From contig NZ_NIPO01000001.1 in the NCBI RefSeq assembly GCF_002807015.1, forward strand, positions 1,313,603 to 1,377,602: a stretch of 64,000 nucleotides of DNA. The letters are read 5' to 3'. The notes beneath the pieces are model-generated. The model was not told where the DNA came from, did not search any database, and saw only the letters and a list, made by a program, of their open reading frames with translations. The position numbers and the translations under genes were made by a program. Source of the stretch: Avrilella dinanensis. GTDB lineage: Bacteria > Bacteroidota > Bacteroidia > Flavobacteriales > Flavobacteriaceae. Shown here one piece after another: positions 54,710 to 63,738 of this stretch (its first letter is position 1; the number at the start of each line of letters is the position of its first letter).

Positions 54710-56137
54710 ATGAAAAAAATATTAGTAGGCATATTCACACTCACATTCGCATGGCTCAATGCACAGAACAAGCAATGGACATTAGAAGAATGCGTGAGTT
54801 ATGCACGTCAGAATAACCTTTCTATCCAGCAATATCTTTTAGATGAGAAAACCGCAGAACTGGATAAAAAAGATGCTGTCGGAAATTTTTTCCCGACAAT
54901 TAATGCGTCCGGCTCACATTCCTGGACAGTTGGTTTGAATCAGAACATTACCACCGGGTTGTTGGAAAATCAAACAACACAATTTACTTCTGCCGGATTC
55001 GATGTCGGTATAGACATATACAAAGGCGGGCAGAATCACAAAAGAATGCGTCGAGCCGATTTGTCCACGTTGGCAGCCCGCTACCAGACAGAAAAAATCG
55101 TTGATGATGTTTCCATTAATGTAGTAAATGCCTATTTGCAGATTATTTTTTCCAAAGAAATTCTAAAGGCAAACTTAGCTCAGCTTCGTTTTGATGAACA
55201 GCAACTCGACAGAGTACAAAGTTTAGTTGATGCCGGTTCTGCACCGCAGGGCGATGTGTTAGACAGTCAGGCGACCGTAGAGGCGAGTAAGCAAAATGTG
55301 ATTGTTGCTGAAAATAATTTGAAGTTAGCCAAACTCTCACTAACACAGCTGTTGCAGATTGATGATTATCAGAATTTTGATGTTGCTGACGAAAGTTTTG
55401 AAATAGAAGCGTCTGAAGTTTTGCTACAAGACCCGCAACAGATTATTGAGCAGTCTAAAGATGTATTGCAGGATTATAAAATACTCCAAACGCAGGTTGA
55501 ACTGGCAGAAACCGATGTAGCGATTGCCAAATCTGCAAGACTTCCGTCCATACGGGCTTTTTACAACTTGGCGACCAGAGCTGCCCACGCTGATGTGGTT
55601 ACAGATTATATCGTAGATGTAAATAATCCGCAGCAAATTGGAATTGTGGAAGGAACTAATCAAAGAGTATTGGCACCTCGTACACAACCTGTTTTCGGTA
55701 AACCGGCACCGTTGCTGGAACAGTTTGATATGAACAAAGGGCATAATTTCGGTATAGGAATTTCGATACCAATTCTCAATGGTTTTTCAGTACGGAATAA
55801 TGTGAAAAGAGCTAAGCTTGCTCATGAGAAAGCCTTGCTGGCTGTAAAGGAAAATGAATTGCAGCTCGAACAAAAAGTGTACACCGCTTACACAGATACG
55901 CAAGGTGCTTTGCAGGCCTATCAGGCAGCAAGAACTACTTTGGAGGCTCGTAAGCAATCCATGGAATATGCACAGCAAAGATATGATGTCGGGCTGATTA
56001 ATATCTTCGATTTAAACCAAAACCAGAATATGCTGGTGGCAGCTCAGTCAGAATTATTGCGTGCTAAATATGATTTTATATTCAAAACAAAAATATTAGA
56101 ATATTACTTCGGATTACCCATTTTTAAATTAGATTAA
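54710..56137 (+). CDS. TolC-family outer-membrane efflux protein
   Basis: 475 residues. A signal peptide (MKKILVGIFTLTFAWLNAQ) precedes two outer-membrane efflux repeats, each with long helices that form the periplasmic tunnel (WTLEECVSYARQNNLSIQQ start; then AYLQIIFSKEILKANLAQLRFDEQQLDRVQSL and ARTTLEARKQSMEYAQQRYDVGLINIFDLNQ). TolC proteins are trimeric outer-membrane exit ducts for ABC, RND or MFS pumps. The adaptor gene follows by 1 base, but no pump gene is adjacent. It may also serve the peptide exporter at 26793, which has no TolC of its own. Confidence 0.92.
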   Translation: MKKILVGIFTLTFAWLNAQNKQWTLEECVSYARQNNLSIQQYLLDEKTAELDKKDAVGNFFPTINASGSHSWTVGLNQNITTGLLENQTTQFTSAGFDVGIDIYKGGQNHKRMRRADLSTLAARYQTEKIVDDVSINVVNAYLQIIFSKEILKANLAQLRFDEQQLDRVQSLVDAGSAPQGDVLDSQATVEASKQNVIVAENNLKLAKLSLTQLLQIDDYQNFDVADESFEIEASEVLLQDPQQIIEQSKDVLQDYKILQTQVELAETDVAIAKSARLPSIRAFYNLATRAAHADVVTDYIVDVNNPQQIGIVEGTNQRVLAPRTQPVFGKPAPLLEQFDMNKGHNFGIGISIPILNGFSVRNNVKRAKLAHEKALLAVKENELQLEQKVYTAYTDTQGALQAYQAARTTLEARKQSMEYAQQRYDVGLINIFDLNQNQNMLVAAQSELLRAKYDFIFKTKILEYYFGLPIFKLD

Positions 56138-56138
56138 G

Positions 56139-57374
56139 ATGTCAAGAAAAAAAATTATAATCATTATTCTCATTATTGTTGCAGCTGTTTTGGTTATCGG
56201 AATGTTTGTGTCCAAACAATTTGCTAACAAAGGCGAAGGCACTGAAGTAGAAGTTACAGCAATTTCCACTTCGGCGATAACAGAAAAAGTATCTGCGACA
56301 GGGAAAGTACAGCCTGAAGTAGAAGTGAAAATATCTTCGGAAGTATCCGGCGAAATTATTGATTTACCGGTGGTTGAAGGTCAGGTTGTGGAAAAAGGAC
56401 AGCTGCTGGTACGGATTAATCCGGATTTGTATCAGTCAGCAATAGACCGAACCATAGCTTCATTGTCCACCGCTCGGGCAAATCTTAATCAGGCAGAAGC
56501 CCAACTGGCAGAAGCCAAATATAACTTCGACCGAAACAAAACTTTGTTAGATAAAGGAGTGATTTCGAGAGCAGAATGGGAAAAAATTGAGGCGGCTTAT
56601 GAAGTGGCAAAAGCTTCTAAAAACTCAGCATATTACAATGTGCAAGGTGCTCAGGCAACGGTTACTGAAGCTCATGACAACATGAACAGAACAACGATTT
56701 ATGCCCCGGCAAGCGGAACTATTTCTAAATTAGATGTGGAACTGGGCGAAAGAGTTTTGGGTACACAACAAATGACAGGAACTGAATTGATGCGTATTGC
56801 CAATCTGAATAATATGGAGGTAGAAGTAGATGTCAATGAAAATGACATTGTAAAAATTGCAGTCGGAAATAAGGCGGTCATAGAAGTAGATGCCTATATG
56901 AAAAAGAAATTCGACGGAATAGTAACGTCTATTTCCAATTCAGCCGATGAAACATTGACTGCCGACCAGGTAACAAATTTCAAAGTAAAAATAAGAATTA
57001 ACAAATCCTCATACGAAGATTTGATGGAAGGCAAACCGGAAACCTATTCGCCATTCAGACCGGGAATGACTGCTACGGTGGACATCATTTCCAACGAAAA
57101 AAGTGATATTCTGGCTGTGCCAATCGGGGCAATCATCATGCACCAGGAAGAAGGTTCGGATACCAGAAAAGAAGCAGTGTATGTGAAAAACGGTGATTTG
57201 GCAGAAATCAAGTATGTACAAACAGGTATTCAGGACGATAAAAATATCGAAATTATCAGCGGATTGGAAAAAGGCGATGAAGTGATTACAGGGCCATATT
57301 CTACAGTAAGTAAGTTGCTGATACCCGGTGCCAAAGTTTTTGTAAAAGATAATTTGGATACAGTCAAAAAATAA
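56139..57374 (+). CDS. Periplasmic adaptor (membrane fusion) protein, MacA-like
   Basis: 411 residues. An N-terminal membrane helix (KKIIIIILIIVAAVLVIGMFV) is followed by a lipoyl half-motif (VEVKISSEVSGEIIDLPVVEGQVVEKGQLLVRINP) and a coiled-coil hairpin at ~100-190. The second half-motif and barrel come next (TIYAPASGTISKLDVELGERVLG), then a C-terminal domain (VAIGAI-type LAVPIGAIIMHQEEG). The arrangement fits MacA/RND-type adaptors. It pairs with the TolC gene before it. tsaB follows 2 bases later, so the operon continues into an unrelated gene and the pump must be encoded elsewhere. Confidence 0.9.
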   Translation: MSRKKIIIIILIIVAAVLVIGMFVSKQFANKGEGTEVEVTAISTSAITEKVSATGKVQPEVEVKISSEVSGEIIDLPVVEGQVVEKGQLLVRINPDLYQSAIDRTIASLSTARANLNQAEAQLAEAKYNFDRNKTLLDKGVISRAEWEKIEAAYEVAKASKNSAYYNVQGAQATVTEAHDNMNRTTIYAPASGTISKLDVELGERVLGTQQMTGTELMRIANLNNMEVEVDVNENDIVKIAVGNKAVIEVDAYMKKKFDGIVTSISNSADETLTADQVTNFKVKIRINKSSYEDLMEGKPETYSPFRPGMTATVDIISNEKSDILAVPIGAIIMHQEEGSDTRKEAVYVKNGDLAEIKYVQTGIQDDKNIEIISGLEKGDEVITGPYSTVSKLLIPGAKVFVKDNLDTVKK

Positions 57375-57376
57375 GA

Positions 57377-58051
57377 ATGAATACATTGCCCATAATCTTG
57401 TCTGTTGAAACCGCAACAAAGCAATGTTCTGTTGCATTGACCGAAGGCGAAAAGCTTTTGGCTTGTGAAGAATTGGCGAAAGAACAATATACCCATGCTG
57501 AAAAACTACACGAGTTTATCAATCAGGTGGTCACGCAGACAGGATTGTCTTTTTCTGATTTAGATGCAGTAGCAGTCAGCAAAGGTCCTGGTTCCTACAC
57601 CGGATTACGGATAGGTGTCTCGGCGGCGAAAGGGTTGTGCTATGCGTTGAATATTCCGTTACTGGCACACAGCACGCTGGAAGTGCTGGCACAACAAATC
57701 AATCCGGAAGATGGACTGATTATTCCGATGATTGATGCCCGCCGAATGGAAGTGTTTACCTGTGTTTTTGACAGTAATAAGCATTATATCGAAATGCCCA
57801 ATGCGAAGGTGATTGAGCCGAACAGCTTTTCAGAATATAAAGATAAGATTCATCTTGTCGGCGATGGTGCGTTGAAATGTCGGGAAGTACTCAGCGAACC
57901 GAAATTTGTTTATTATCCAGATAATATTTATCCCTCAGCCAAAGATATGACAGCGTTGAATCTGAAGAAATATCAGGAAAAATCCTTTGAAGATGTAGCC
58001 TATTTTGAACCTTATTACCTGAAGGATTTTCAGGTAAACGGGAAAAAATAA
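57377..58051 (+). CDS. tsaB: tRNA threonylcarbamoyladenosine biosynthesis protein TsaB
   Basis: 224 residues. The ASKHA-fold start SVETATKQCSVAL, the EKLHEFINQVV helix and the segment VSKGPGSYTGLRIGVSAAKG are typical of TsaB, as is IPMIDARRMEVFTCVF. TsaB is the partner that TsaD and TsaE need for t6A formation on tRNA. It lacks the metal-binding His motif found in TsaD, as expected. tsaE is at 3080 in the same window. Confidence 0.94.
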   Translation: MNTLPIILSVETATKQCSVALTEGEKLLACEELAKEQYTHAEKLHEFINQVVTQTGLSFSDLDAVAVSKGPGSYTGLRIGVSAAKGLCYALNIPLLAHSTLEVLAQQINPEDGLIIPMIDARRMEVFTCVFDSNKHYIEMPNAKVIEPNSFSEYKDKIHLVGDGALKCREVLSEPKFVYYPDNIYPSAKDMTALNLKKYQEKSFEDVAYFEPYYLKDFQVNGKK

Positions 58052-58058
58052 ACAACAA

Positions 58059-58592
58059 ATGAAAAAACTAATCTTAGACGAGCTTAATCGCAAAACGACG
58101 GAAGAGTTTAAACAGGCAGCGAAAAAGCCTGTCATTATTATATTGGATAATATTCGCAGTTTGCACAATATCGGGGCGGTGTTCCGGACGGCAGATGCTT
58201 TTTTAATTCAGAAAATTTATTTGTGTGGCATTACAGCTTGTCCGCCGCATAAAGAAATCCGTAAAACCGCATTGGGAGCAACCGAAACAGTAGAGTGGGA
58301 GTACCGAGAAGATGTGATGCAACTTTTGAAGGAACTGAAAGAGCAATCAGTTTGCACCATAGCTTTGGAACAAACAGAAGGCTCGGTAATGTTACAGGAT
58401 TTTACGCTCAAACCAGACACGGTTTATGCACTTATTTTTGGTAACGAGGTCAAGGGCGTGCAACAGTCCGTAGTAGATAATTGCGACGCGGTTATTGAAA
58501 TTCCGCAGGAAGGCACCAAACATTCACTCAATGTTTCGGTGAGTGCCGGAATAGCTATGTGGGATTTTTACAGGAAAATAGCACAGCTTTAA
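58059..58592 (+). CDS. SpoU/TrmH-family RNA 2'-O-methyltransferase
   Basis: 177 residues, a short form without an N-terminal substrate domain. The three SPOUT motifs are present: NIRSLHNIGAVFRTADAF, LIFGNEVKGVQQSVVDNCD and IPQEGTKHSLNVSVSAGIAMW, which form the knotted AdoMet site. It methylates ribose in tRNA or rRNA; the target cannot be told from sequence. Its stop TAA shares the TTAA at 58589-58592 with the stop of the convergent folK-dNK gene. Confidence 0.9.
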   Translation: MKKLILDELNRKTTEEFKQAAKKPVIIILDNIRSLHNIGAVFRTADAFLIQKIYLCGITACPPHKEIRKTALGATETVEWEYREDVMQLLKELKEQSVCTIALEQTEGSVMLQDFTLKPDTVYALIFGNEVKGVQQSVVDNCDAVIEIPQEGTKHSLNVSVSAGIAMWDFYRKIAQL

Positions 58593-59695
58593 CGGCTGAA
58601 AATATCAGACAGAATTGTCATATAGTCCGCCGGATTTTTTTTAAAATCCAGTTGGCTCATATCAATTCTTTTTTTGTTTTCCGCATGGATTAATTCAAAC
58701 TGATTTTCGTAAGCCTGACCGATTTTTTCGAGATAACCGGAAGAAATATTCGTTTCAAAAGAACGGTTTCTTGTTTTGATTTGTCGCAGCAGTTTATCAG
58801 TCGGCTGGTGTAAATAAATATACGAATCAATCGATTTGGTGTTGAAAGACAACTTGTTAAATGCTTTTATAAACAAAGCGTATTCATTTTTATTCAAAGT
58901 CTGTCGGGCAAAAAGCAGACATTTCTCTAGATGATAATCGCTGATGTATTTGGTGGAATTGTTTAAAACACTGAGCTGGTCTATGCGTTCCAGCAGAAAG
59001 TGCATTTCAAGTGTAAATGCTTTGCATTCCGGATTTTGGTAAAAATCAGCAATAAAAGGATTATTTTCAAAACTTTCCAAAACAGGTGTAATACTAAAAT
59101 CTTCACTTATTTTTTTGACCAGACTCGTTTTTCCGCTACCGATATTTCCTTCAATAACTGTATATTTTTCAAACAGATTTTTATATTTGTCAATCGGAGC
59201 AATCAGCGTGCCGGTCGCTGTTAATGCGGACGTATCACCAGTATTTTTAAGTAAATCTTTAACGGAAGTTTTGCTTTCCGGGTGCACCCAATCCGGGCAT
59301 ATATCGACCAAGGGCATCAACACAAATTTTCTGTGAGCCAGCTGTGGGTGCGGGATAATTAAATCAGTCATTTTGATAATAGCATCGTCATAAGCGATAA
59401 TATCTATATCAATAGTTCTCGCCTGATAACCTTCGCTGTCCTTTCGATTTCGCCCTAGTTCTTTTTCTATTTGCAGGATTTCAGCTAAAATATCCTCAGC
59501 CGGAAAATAGCTGTGAACAAGCGTGGCAGCATTTAAAAAATGATGACTGTCAAAACCCCACGATGGTGTTTCATATAGTCCGGAAACAGAAACCACAGTA
59601 CCTACCCGGAGATTAATCTGGTGGATAGCTTCTTGTAAATAATCTTCACGGTTACCTAAATTACTTCCTAACGAAAGAATGACTTTGTGTTGCAT
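58589..59695 (-). CDS. FolK-deoxynucleoside kinase fusion
   Basis: 368 residues in two enzymes. Residues 1-~160 are 2-amino-4-hydroxy-6-hydroxymethyldihydropteridine pyrophosphokinase (VILSLGSNLGNRE, FLNAATLV, RTIDIDIIAYD, PHPQLAHRKFVLMPL). Residues ~178-368 are a deoxynucleoside kinase with P-loop GNIGSGKT (183-190), LESFENNPFIADFY and the LERIDQLS and RNRSFE segments. The first makes a folate precursor; the second salvages deoxynucleosides. This fusion is known across Bacteroidota; the reason for it is not understood. It is convergent with the TrmH-like gene and shares its TTAA stop overlap. Confidence 0.92.
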   Translation of the reverse strand: MQHKVILSLGSNLGNREDYLQEAIHQINLRVGTVVSVSGLYETPSWGFDSHHFLNAATLVHSYFPAEDILAEILQIEKELGRNRKDSEGYQARTIDIDIIAYDDAIIKMTDLIIPHPQLAHRKFVLMPLVDICPDWVHPESKTSVKDLLKNTGDTSALTATGTLIAPIDKYKNLFEKYTVIEGNIGSGKTSLVKKISEDFSITPVLESFENNPFIADFYQNPECKAFTLEMHFLLERIDQLSVLNNSTKYISDYHLEKCLLFARQTLNKNEYALFIKAFNKLSFNTKSIDSYIYLHQPTDKLLRQIKTRNRSFETNISSGYLEKIGQAYENQFELIHAENKKRIDMSQLDFKKNPADYMTILSDIFSR

Positions 59696-59778
59696 GGGTG
59701 CAAATTAAGCAAAAAAATCTATCCGTTTGTAACAAATCGCGTATGATGACTACTTATTAGGTAAAACAAATCAGAATT

Positions 59779-61551
59779 ATGAATTTTTTTAAAAATGTAT
59801 TAGCAACAGTTGTCGGGATTTTTATTTTCCTGTTTATCAGCTTTTTTATGCTGATGATTGTCGGAGTTTTTCTTTCCGCAAGCGGCAGTAATAACACGGT
59901 AAAAACTAAATCCAATTCGGTGATTGATTTAGATTTGACAATGGTTACTGATGATTACGGCGGAAAAACCTATATCGAAGATTTTCAGTTTTCCGACCAA
60001 AAATCAGATGGTTTGGTTGATGTGATGAATGCCATTGAATATGCCAAAACAGACGACCGTATTAAAGGAATAAAAATTTTCAATCCGAGAATAAGTTTAG
60101 GTTTGACCCAATCTAAAGAATTGAGAGAAAAGCTGGAAGAGTTCAAAAAGACCGGTAAATTCGTGGTAGCTTACGCTGATGCTTATTCACAAGGAACTTA
60201 CTATTTAAGCTCGATTGCAGATACTTTATACGTGAATCCGGTTGGCGATTTTGATTTTAGAGGGTTGGCATCGCAAGTAGCCTACTTCAAAGATTTTCAG
60301 GACAAAACAGGCATCGAAATGCAGGTTATCCGCCACGGAAAATACAAAAGTGCAGTTGAGCCGTTTTTACAGCAAAATATGAGTGAAGCAAACAGAGAGC
60401 AGATTACCGATATGCTGAATTCTATCTGGAATACGATAGCGACAGATATTTCTGATGCCCGAAATATTTCGCTGGATTCATTGAATAGCATTGCTAATAA
60501 TCTCGGGGCGAGAACACCGCAGCTGGCTTTACAGAAAAAATTTGTGGACAAAGTGGCTTATGTAGATGAATTTGAAAATGGCATTAAAAAAGCATTGGGT
60601 GTCAAGAAAGATGAAAAATATAACGAAATAAAAGTATTGGATTACGTTACTGAGGTTAAGCCTAAATTTAATAATTCTTCTGTAAAAGACGCTATTGCGG
60701 TTATTTATGCTCAGGGTGAAATCAGAGGTGGAGAAGGAAACGCAAAAATTATTGGAGAAGGTTCAATTAACAGAGCTTTGGTTAAAGCAAGAAACGATGA
60801 TAATATAAAAGCCGTTGTTTTGCGTGTGAACAGTCCGGGAGGTAGTGCTTTGACCTCAGATTTGATTTTGAGAGAAGTAGATTTAACCCGTAAAGTAAAA
60901 CCGGTGATTGTTTCCATGGGCGATGTGGCCGCTTCCGGCGGATATTATATTGCCAGCCGAGCCGACCATATCTTTGCTGAGCCTACTACCATAACCGGTT
61001 CTATTGGTGTGTTTGGCATGATTCCGAATCTGGAAAAACTGGCAAATAAATGGGGAATTAATGTAGAAGAAGTAAAAACACACCAGCGTTCCGGAGGATA
61101 TTCCCTGCTTAAGGAATTATCGCCTGAGGCTAAAGCTGAAATTCAGGAAAGTATTGAACGTGTGTATGATACGTTTGTTACACACGTTTCTGAAGGACGA
61201 AACATGACCAAAGAGCAAGTTGATGAAATCGGTCAGGGACGTGTCTGGACAGGTGTGAAAGCAAAAGAAATCGGTTTAGTAGATGAATTGGGTGGGCTGG
61301 ACGATGCGATTGAATACGCAGCCGGTAAAGTGGAATTAAGTAAATACAAAGTATTGTCTTTCCCTGAATATAAAATCTCATTTAGTGATTTAATTGCAGA
61401 TTTGCTTGGCGTTAAGATGAAAGCCAATCACAAAGCAATGATGATTGAACAGATTGGAAAAGAAAATTACGAAATGCTCGAACGCATCAATTATTTGGAA
61501 CAAGCTAAAGGTGTACAAGCTATTATGCCTTATCAGCTAAATATTAATTAA
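59779..61551 (+). CDS. sppA: Signal peptide peptidase SppA, 67-kDa type
   Basis: 590 residues, the tandem-domain long form. An N-terminal membrane anchor (VVGIFIFLFISFFMLMIVGVF) is followed by two S49 domains. The catalytic Lys is K190 in HGKYKSAVEPF, and the Ser is S386 in MGDVAASGGYYIASRAD, matching K209 and S409 of E. coli SppA. The enzyme degrades leftover signal peptides in the membrane from the periplasmic side. It is a single gene followed by a terminator. Confidence 0.94.
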   Translation: MNFFKNVLATVVGIFIFLFISFFMLMIVGVFLSASGSNNTVKTKSNSVIDLDLTMVTDDYGGKTYIEDFQFSDQKSDGLVDVMNAIEYAKTDDRIKGIKIFNPRISLGLTQSKELREKLEEFKKTGKFVVAYADAYSQGTYYLSSIADTLYVNPVGDFDFRGLASQVAYFKDFQDKTGIEMQVIRHGKYKSAVEPFLQQNMSEANREQITDMLNSIWNTIATDISDARNISLDSLNSIANNLGARTPQLALQKKFVDKVAYVDEFENGIKKALGVKKDEKYNEIKVLDYVTEVKPKFNNSSVKDAIAVIYAQGEIRGGEGNAKIIGEGSINRALVKARNDDNIKAVVLRVNSPGGSALTSDLILREVDLTRKVKPVIVSMGDVAASGGYYIASRADHIFAEPTTITGSIGVFGMIPNLEKLANKWGINVEEVKTHQRSGGYSLLKELSPEAKAEIQESIERVYDTFVTHVSEGRNMTKEQVDEIGQGRVWTGVKAKEIGLVDELGGLDDAIEYAAGKVELSKYKVLSFPEYKISFSDLIADLLGVKMKANHKAMMIEQIGKENYEMLERINYLEQAKGVQAIMPYQLNIN

Positions 61552-61582
61552 TTTAAATTACTTGGTTACTTTTTGACAAAAG

Positions 61583-61616
61583 ACTGTCTGGGATTTTTTT
61601 TCAGACAGTTTTTTAT
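61583..61616 (+). terminator. Rho-independent terminator after sppA
   Basis: ACTGTCTG pairs with CAGACAGT around a T-rich loop, followed by six T. Confidence 0.8.
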
Positions 61617-61627
61617 TAGCTTAAGCA

Positions 61628-61658
61628 AACAAAAAAGGAACTGATTAACAGTTCCTTT
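61628..61658 (-). terminator. Terminator of the SRP RNA gene
   Basis: AAAGGAACTG pairs with CAGTTCCTTT around ATTAA. On the minus strand a T-rich tail follows, so it ends the SRP RNA transcript. Confidence 0.75.
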
Positions 61659-61690
61659 GTGTATTTTTATGTAAGATATTTCGTTAAAAA

Positions 61691-61790
61691 GTGGCAAGCG
61701 ACCTACATCGCACCGCTACAACCACATACCCTTGCTGCGTTCCCACCCTGGGGGATTCTGCAGGAGCTGGTCGTGTAGGACTTGCCAGTG
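61691..61790 (-). ncRNA. ffs: Small SRP RNA (4.5S type)
   Basis: The minus strand folds into one long hairpin: GGCAAG near the 5' end (61786) pairs with CTTGCC near the 3' end (61693). The apical domain carries GGTGGGAACGCAGCAAGG, which matches the conserved internal loops of SRP domain IV that bind Ffh. At about 95-100 bases it is the short bacterial form without an Alu domain. A promoter matching the flavobacterial consensus at both elements lies just upstream, and a terminator lies downstream. With Ffh the RNA targets membrane proteins to the Sec translocon. Confidence 0.92.
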
Positions 61791-61820
61791 CAAATATACT
61801 ACTTTTTTATCTTTCTGCAA
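61791..61820 (-). promoter_or_regulatory. Promoter of the SRP RNA gene
   Basis: On the minus strand: TTG (61820-61818), 19 bases, then TATATTTG (61798-61791). This places the start near G61786, the first base of the predicted RNA stem. Confidence 0.7.
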
Positions 61821-61848
61821 CAGACTGAGAATTTTTATACAGATAAAT

Positions 61849-62427
61849 TTAGCTGTTTACCCAATTTGCTAGTATTTCACGACCAAATTCCGTCATGATA
61901 GATTCCGGGTGGAACTGCACGCCATAAACAGGTAAATGATTGTGTCTGACAGCCATTACGTGATGATGCTCATCTACGGCAGTTATTTCGAGAGCATTAT
62001 TGGTAATATCTTTTGGTGGAGTAATAATCCAGGAATGATAATGACCAATTTGAAATTTTTTCGGAATCTGATGAAACAACAGATTGTCGGCAGTTACGCT
62101 TATCATTGTCGGGATACCATGCAAAGGGCGGTCGAGCTGGGTAAGTTTCCAGCCGAAATACTCTCCGATTGCCTGGTGCCCCAGACATACCCCCAATATA
62201 GCGTGCGTTTGATGAAATTGATGAATAACTTCCATCAGTTGTCCGGATTCACGAGGTACGCCCGGCCCGGGCGAGAGCAATATTTTATCACAATGACGTA
62301 ATTCCTCAAAATCTATTTCATCATTTTTATATACAACAATTTCGCTCGTGTCTAATCCTTCGATAATATGAACCAGATTATACACAAACGAGTCGTAATT
62401 GTCAATTACACAGATTTTTCTTTTCAT
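61849..62427 (-). CDS. pabA: Glutamine amidotransferase component II, PabA/TrpG type
   Basis: 192 residues from the ATG at 62427; an upstream TTG overlaps the promoter element and is rejected. The class I amidotransferase triad is present: Cys in GVCLGHQAIGEYFG, and His and Glu in YGVQFHPESIMTEFG. It supplies ammonia from glutamine to aminodeoxychorismate synthase (PabB) or anthranilate synthase. It stands alone with no trp or pabB neighbour, which favours the folate (PabA) or a dual role. The assignment between the two is not certain. Confidence 0.87.
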   Translation of the reverse strand: MKRKICVIDNYDSFVYNLVHIIEGLDTSEIVVYKNDEIDFEELRHCDKILLSPGPGVPRESGQLMEVIHQFHQTHAILGVCLGHQAIGEYFGWKLTQLDRPLHGIPTMISVTADNLLFHQIPKKFQIGHYHSWIITPPKDITNNALEITAVDEHHHVMAVRHNHLPVYGVQFHPESIMTEFGREILANWVNS

Positions 62428-62445
62428 TATCCTTTTGTTACTGAG

Positions 62446-62453
62446 CAAATTTA
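62446..62453 (-). promoter_or_regulatory. -7 promoter element of the pabA-like gene
   Basis: On the minus strand the sequence reads TAAATTTG, matching TAnnTTTG, 18 bases before the ATG at 62427. Confidence 0.45.
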
Positions 62454-62554
62454 AGCAAAGTATTTGGAGTGTTAATTTTTTGTTGCTTAGTTTTTTTGGC
62501 GTTTAAAAAATGGGTATATTCGCTGATATTTTCTACTAAAATAATTTAAAAACA

Positions 62555-63637
62555 ATGAAAAAGATATACACATTATCACTTGTAGCCTTTTCTACTTTGG
62601 TGTTGATTTCATGCGAAGATAAAAAAGCAACAGAAAAAACTACTTTTCAATTTGATTCGTCAAAGCTCAATCAAACTTATGACATAGGACAGTCGGTGCC
62701 TTTGCAAATCACTAATCCGGATAATATTTCGATAGATTCTGTGGTGTATTATGCCAATGATAAACGAATCGGTAGAGCGAAAAGCGACGATGTTTTTCAG
62801 TATGATTTATCTGCCGAAAAATATGGGCCGAAACGCATTAGTGCTGAAGTTTTTTCCGGAAAAAGTACCGGTGCGGCACAGGTAAATATAGATGTTTTGC
62901 CACAGGATATTCCGGAAGTATTGACTTTTGATATTGTGAACGAATATCCGCATGACCTCAAAGCCTATACGCAAGGATTGGAATTTTACGGAGATATGCT
63001 GATTGAAAGTACCGGAAACGGAGCAAGTGAAAAAACCGGAAACAGAGGGAAATCAAGTATAAGACAAGTGAACCCGAAAACCGGAGAAGTCCTGAAAATA
63101 GTAGAGCTGGACGACCAATATTTCGGGGAAGGAGCTACTGTACTGAATGACGAAATCTATCAGTTGACATGGCAGCATAACGAAGGTTATGTGTATGACG
63201 TGCATACGCTGGAAAAGAAAAGAACCTTTAAATATTTTCAAAATATGCAAGGTTGGGGATTGGTTACTGACGGAGAAAATTTATATATGACCGGCGGTAG
63301 TCCGAATATTTATAAAGTAAATCCGGAAGATTTTTCAATGATTGATTATGTGACCGTTGCGACCAACAGCTATGTTATTCCGGCAATCAATGAAATGGAA
63401 TGGGTGAACGGTAAAATTTATGCCAATGTTTATACGCAGGACGCTGTTGCAATAATCGACCCAAATACCGGTGCGGTTGAAGGTGTGCTGAACCTTGCTT
63501 CCTTGAAGGATAAAGTAACTCACCACCCGGATATGGACGTATTGAACGGAATTGCCTATAACAAAAAAACAGATACTTTTTTTGTGACCGGAAAAAACTG
63601 GGATAAAATGTTTGAAATCCGTATTAACAAGAAATAG
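62555..63637 (+). CDS. Glutaminyl-peptide cyclotransferase, beta-propeller type, lipoprotein
   Basis: 360 residues with a lipobox (FSTLVLISCEDKK). After an Ig-like N-terminal segment (~25-125) comes a five-bladed propeller of the plant/bacterial glutaminyl cyclase family: YPHDLKAYTQGLEFYGDMLIESTG, QVNPKTGEVLK, YFGEGATVLNDEIYQLTWQHNEGYVYD, GWGLVTDGENLYMTGG, EMEWVNGKIYANVY and LNGIAYNKKTDTFFVTGKNWDKMFEI. The enzyme turns N-terminal Gln into pyroglutamate. In Bacteroidota exported proteins often have Gln after the signal peptidase site, as several in this window do (for example PurL-linked barrel AQAQQ), so it probably matures such N-termini. Confidence 0.9.
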   Translation: MKKIYTLSLVAFSTLVLISCEDKKATEKTTFQFDSSKLNQTYDIGQSVPLQITNPDNISIDSVVYYANDKRIGRAKSDDVFQYDLSAEKYGPKRISAEVFSGKSTGAAQVNIDVLPQDIPEVLTFDIVNEYPHDLKAYTQGLEFYGDMLIESTGNGASEKTGNRGKSSIRQVNPKTGEVLKIVELDDQYFGEGATVLNDEIYQLTWQHNEGYVYDVHTLEKKRTFKYFQNMQGWGLVTDGENLYMTGGSPNIYKVNPEDFSMIDYVTVATNSYVIPAINEMEWVNGKIYANVYTQDAVAIIDPNTGAVEGVLNLASLKDKVTHHPDMDVLNGIAYNKKTDTFFVTGKNWDKMFEIRINKK

Positions 63638-63685
63638 TGAAAAAATAAACCTTTTTCAGGTTCTGAAGACCTATTAAGTTCAAAA

Positions 63686-63726
63686 TAAACCCGCATCATA
63701 TCAAATTGAAAGATGCGGGTTTTATA
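63686..63726 (+). terminator. Rho-independent terminator, probably bidirectional
   Basis: AACCCGCATC pairs with GATGCGGGTT around a short loop, followed by TTATAATTT. It can end the cyclase transcript. Confidence 0.8.
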
Positions 63727-63738
63727 ATTTTAAAAGTA

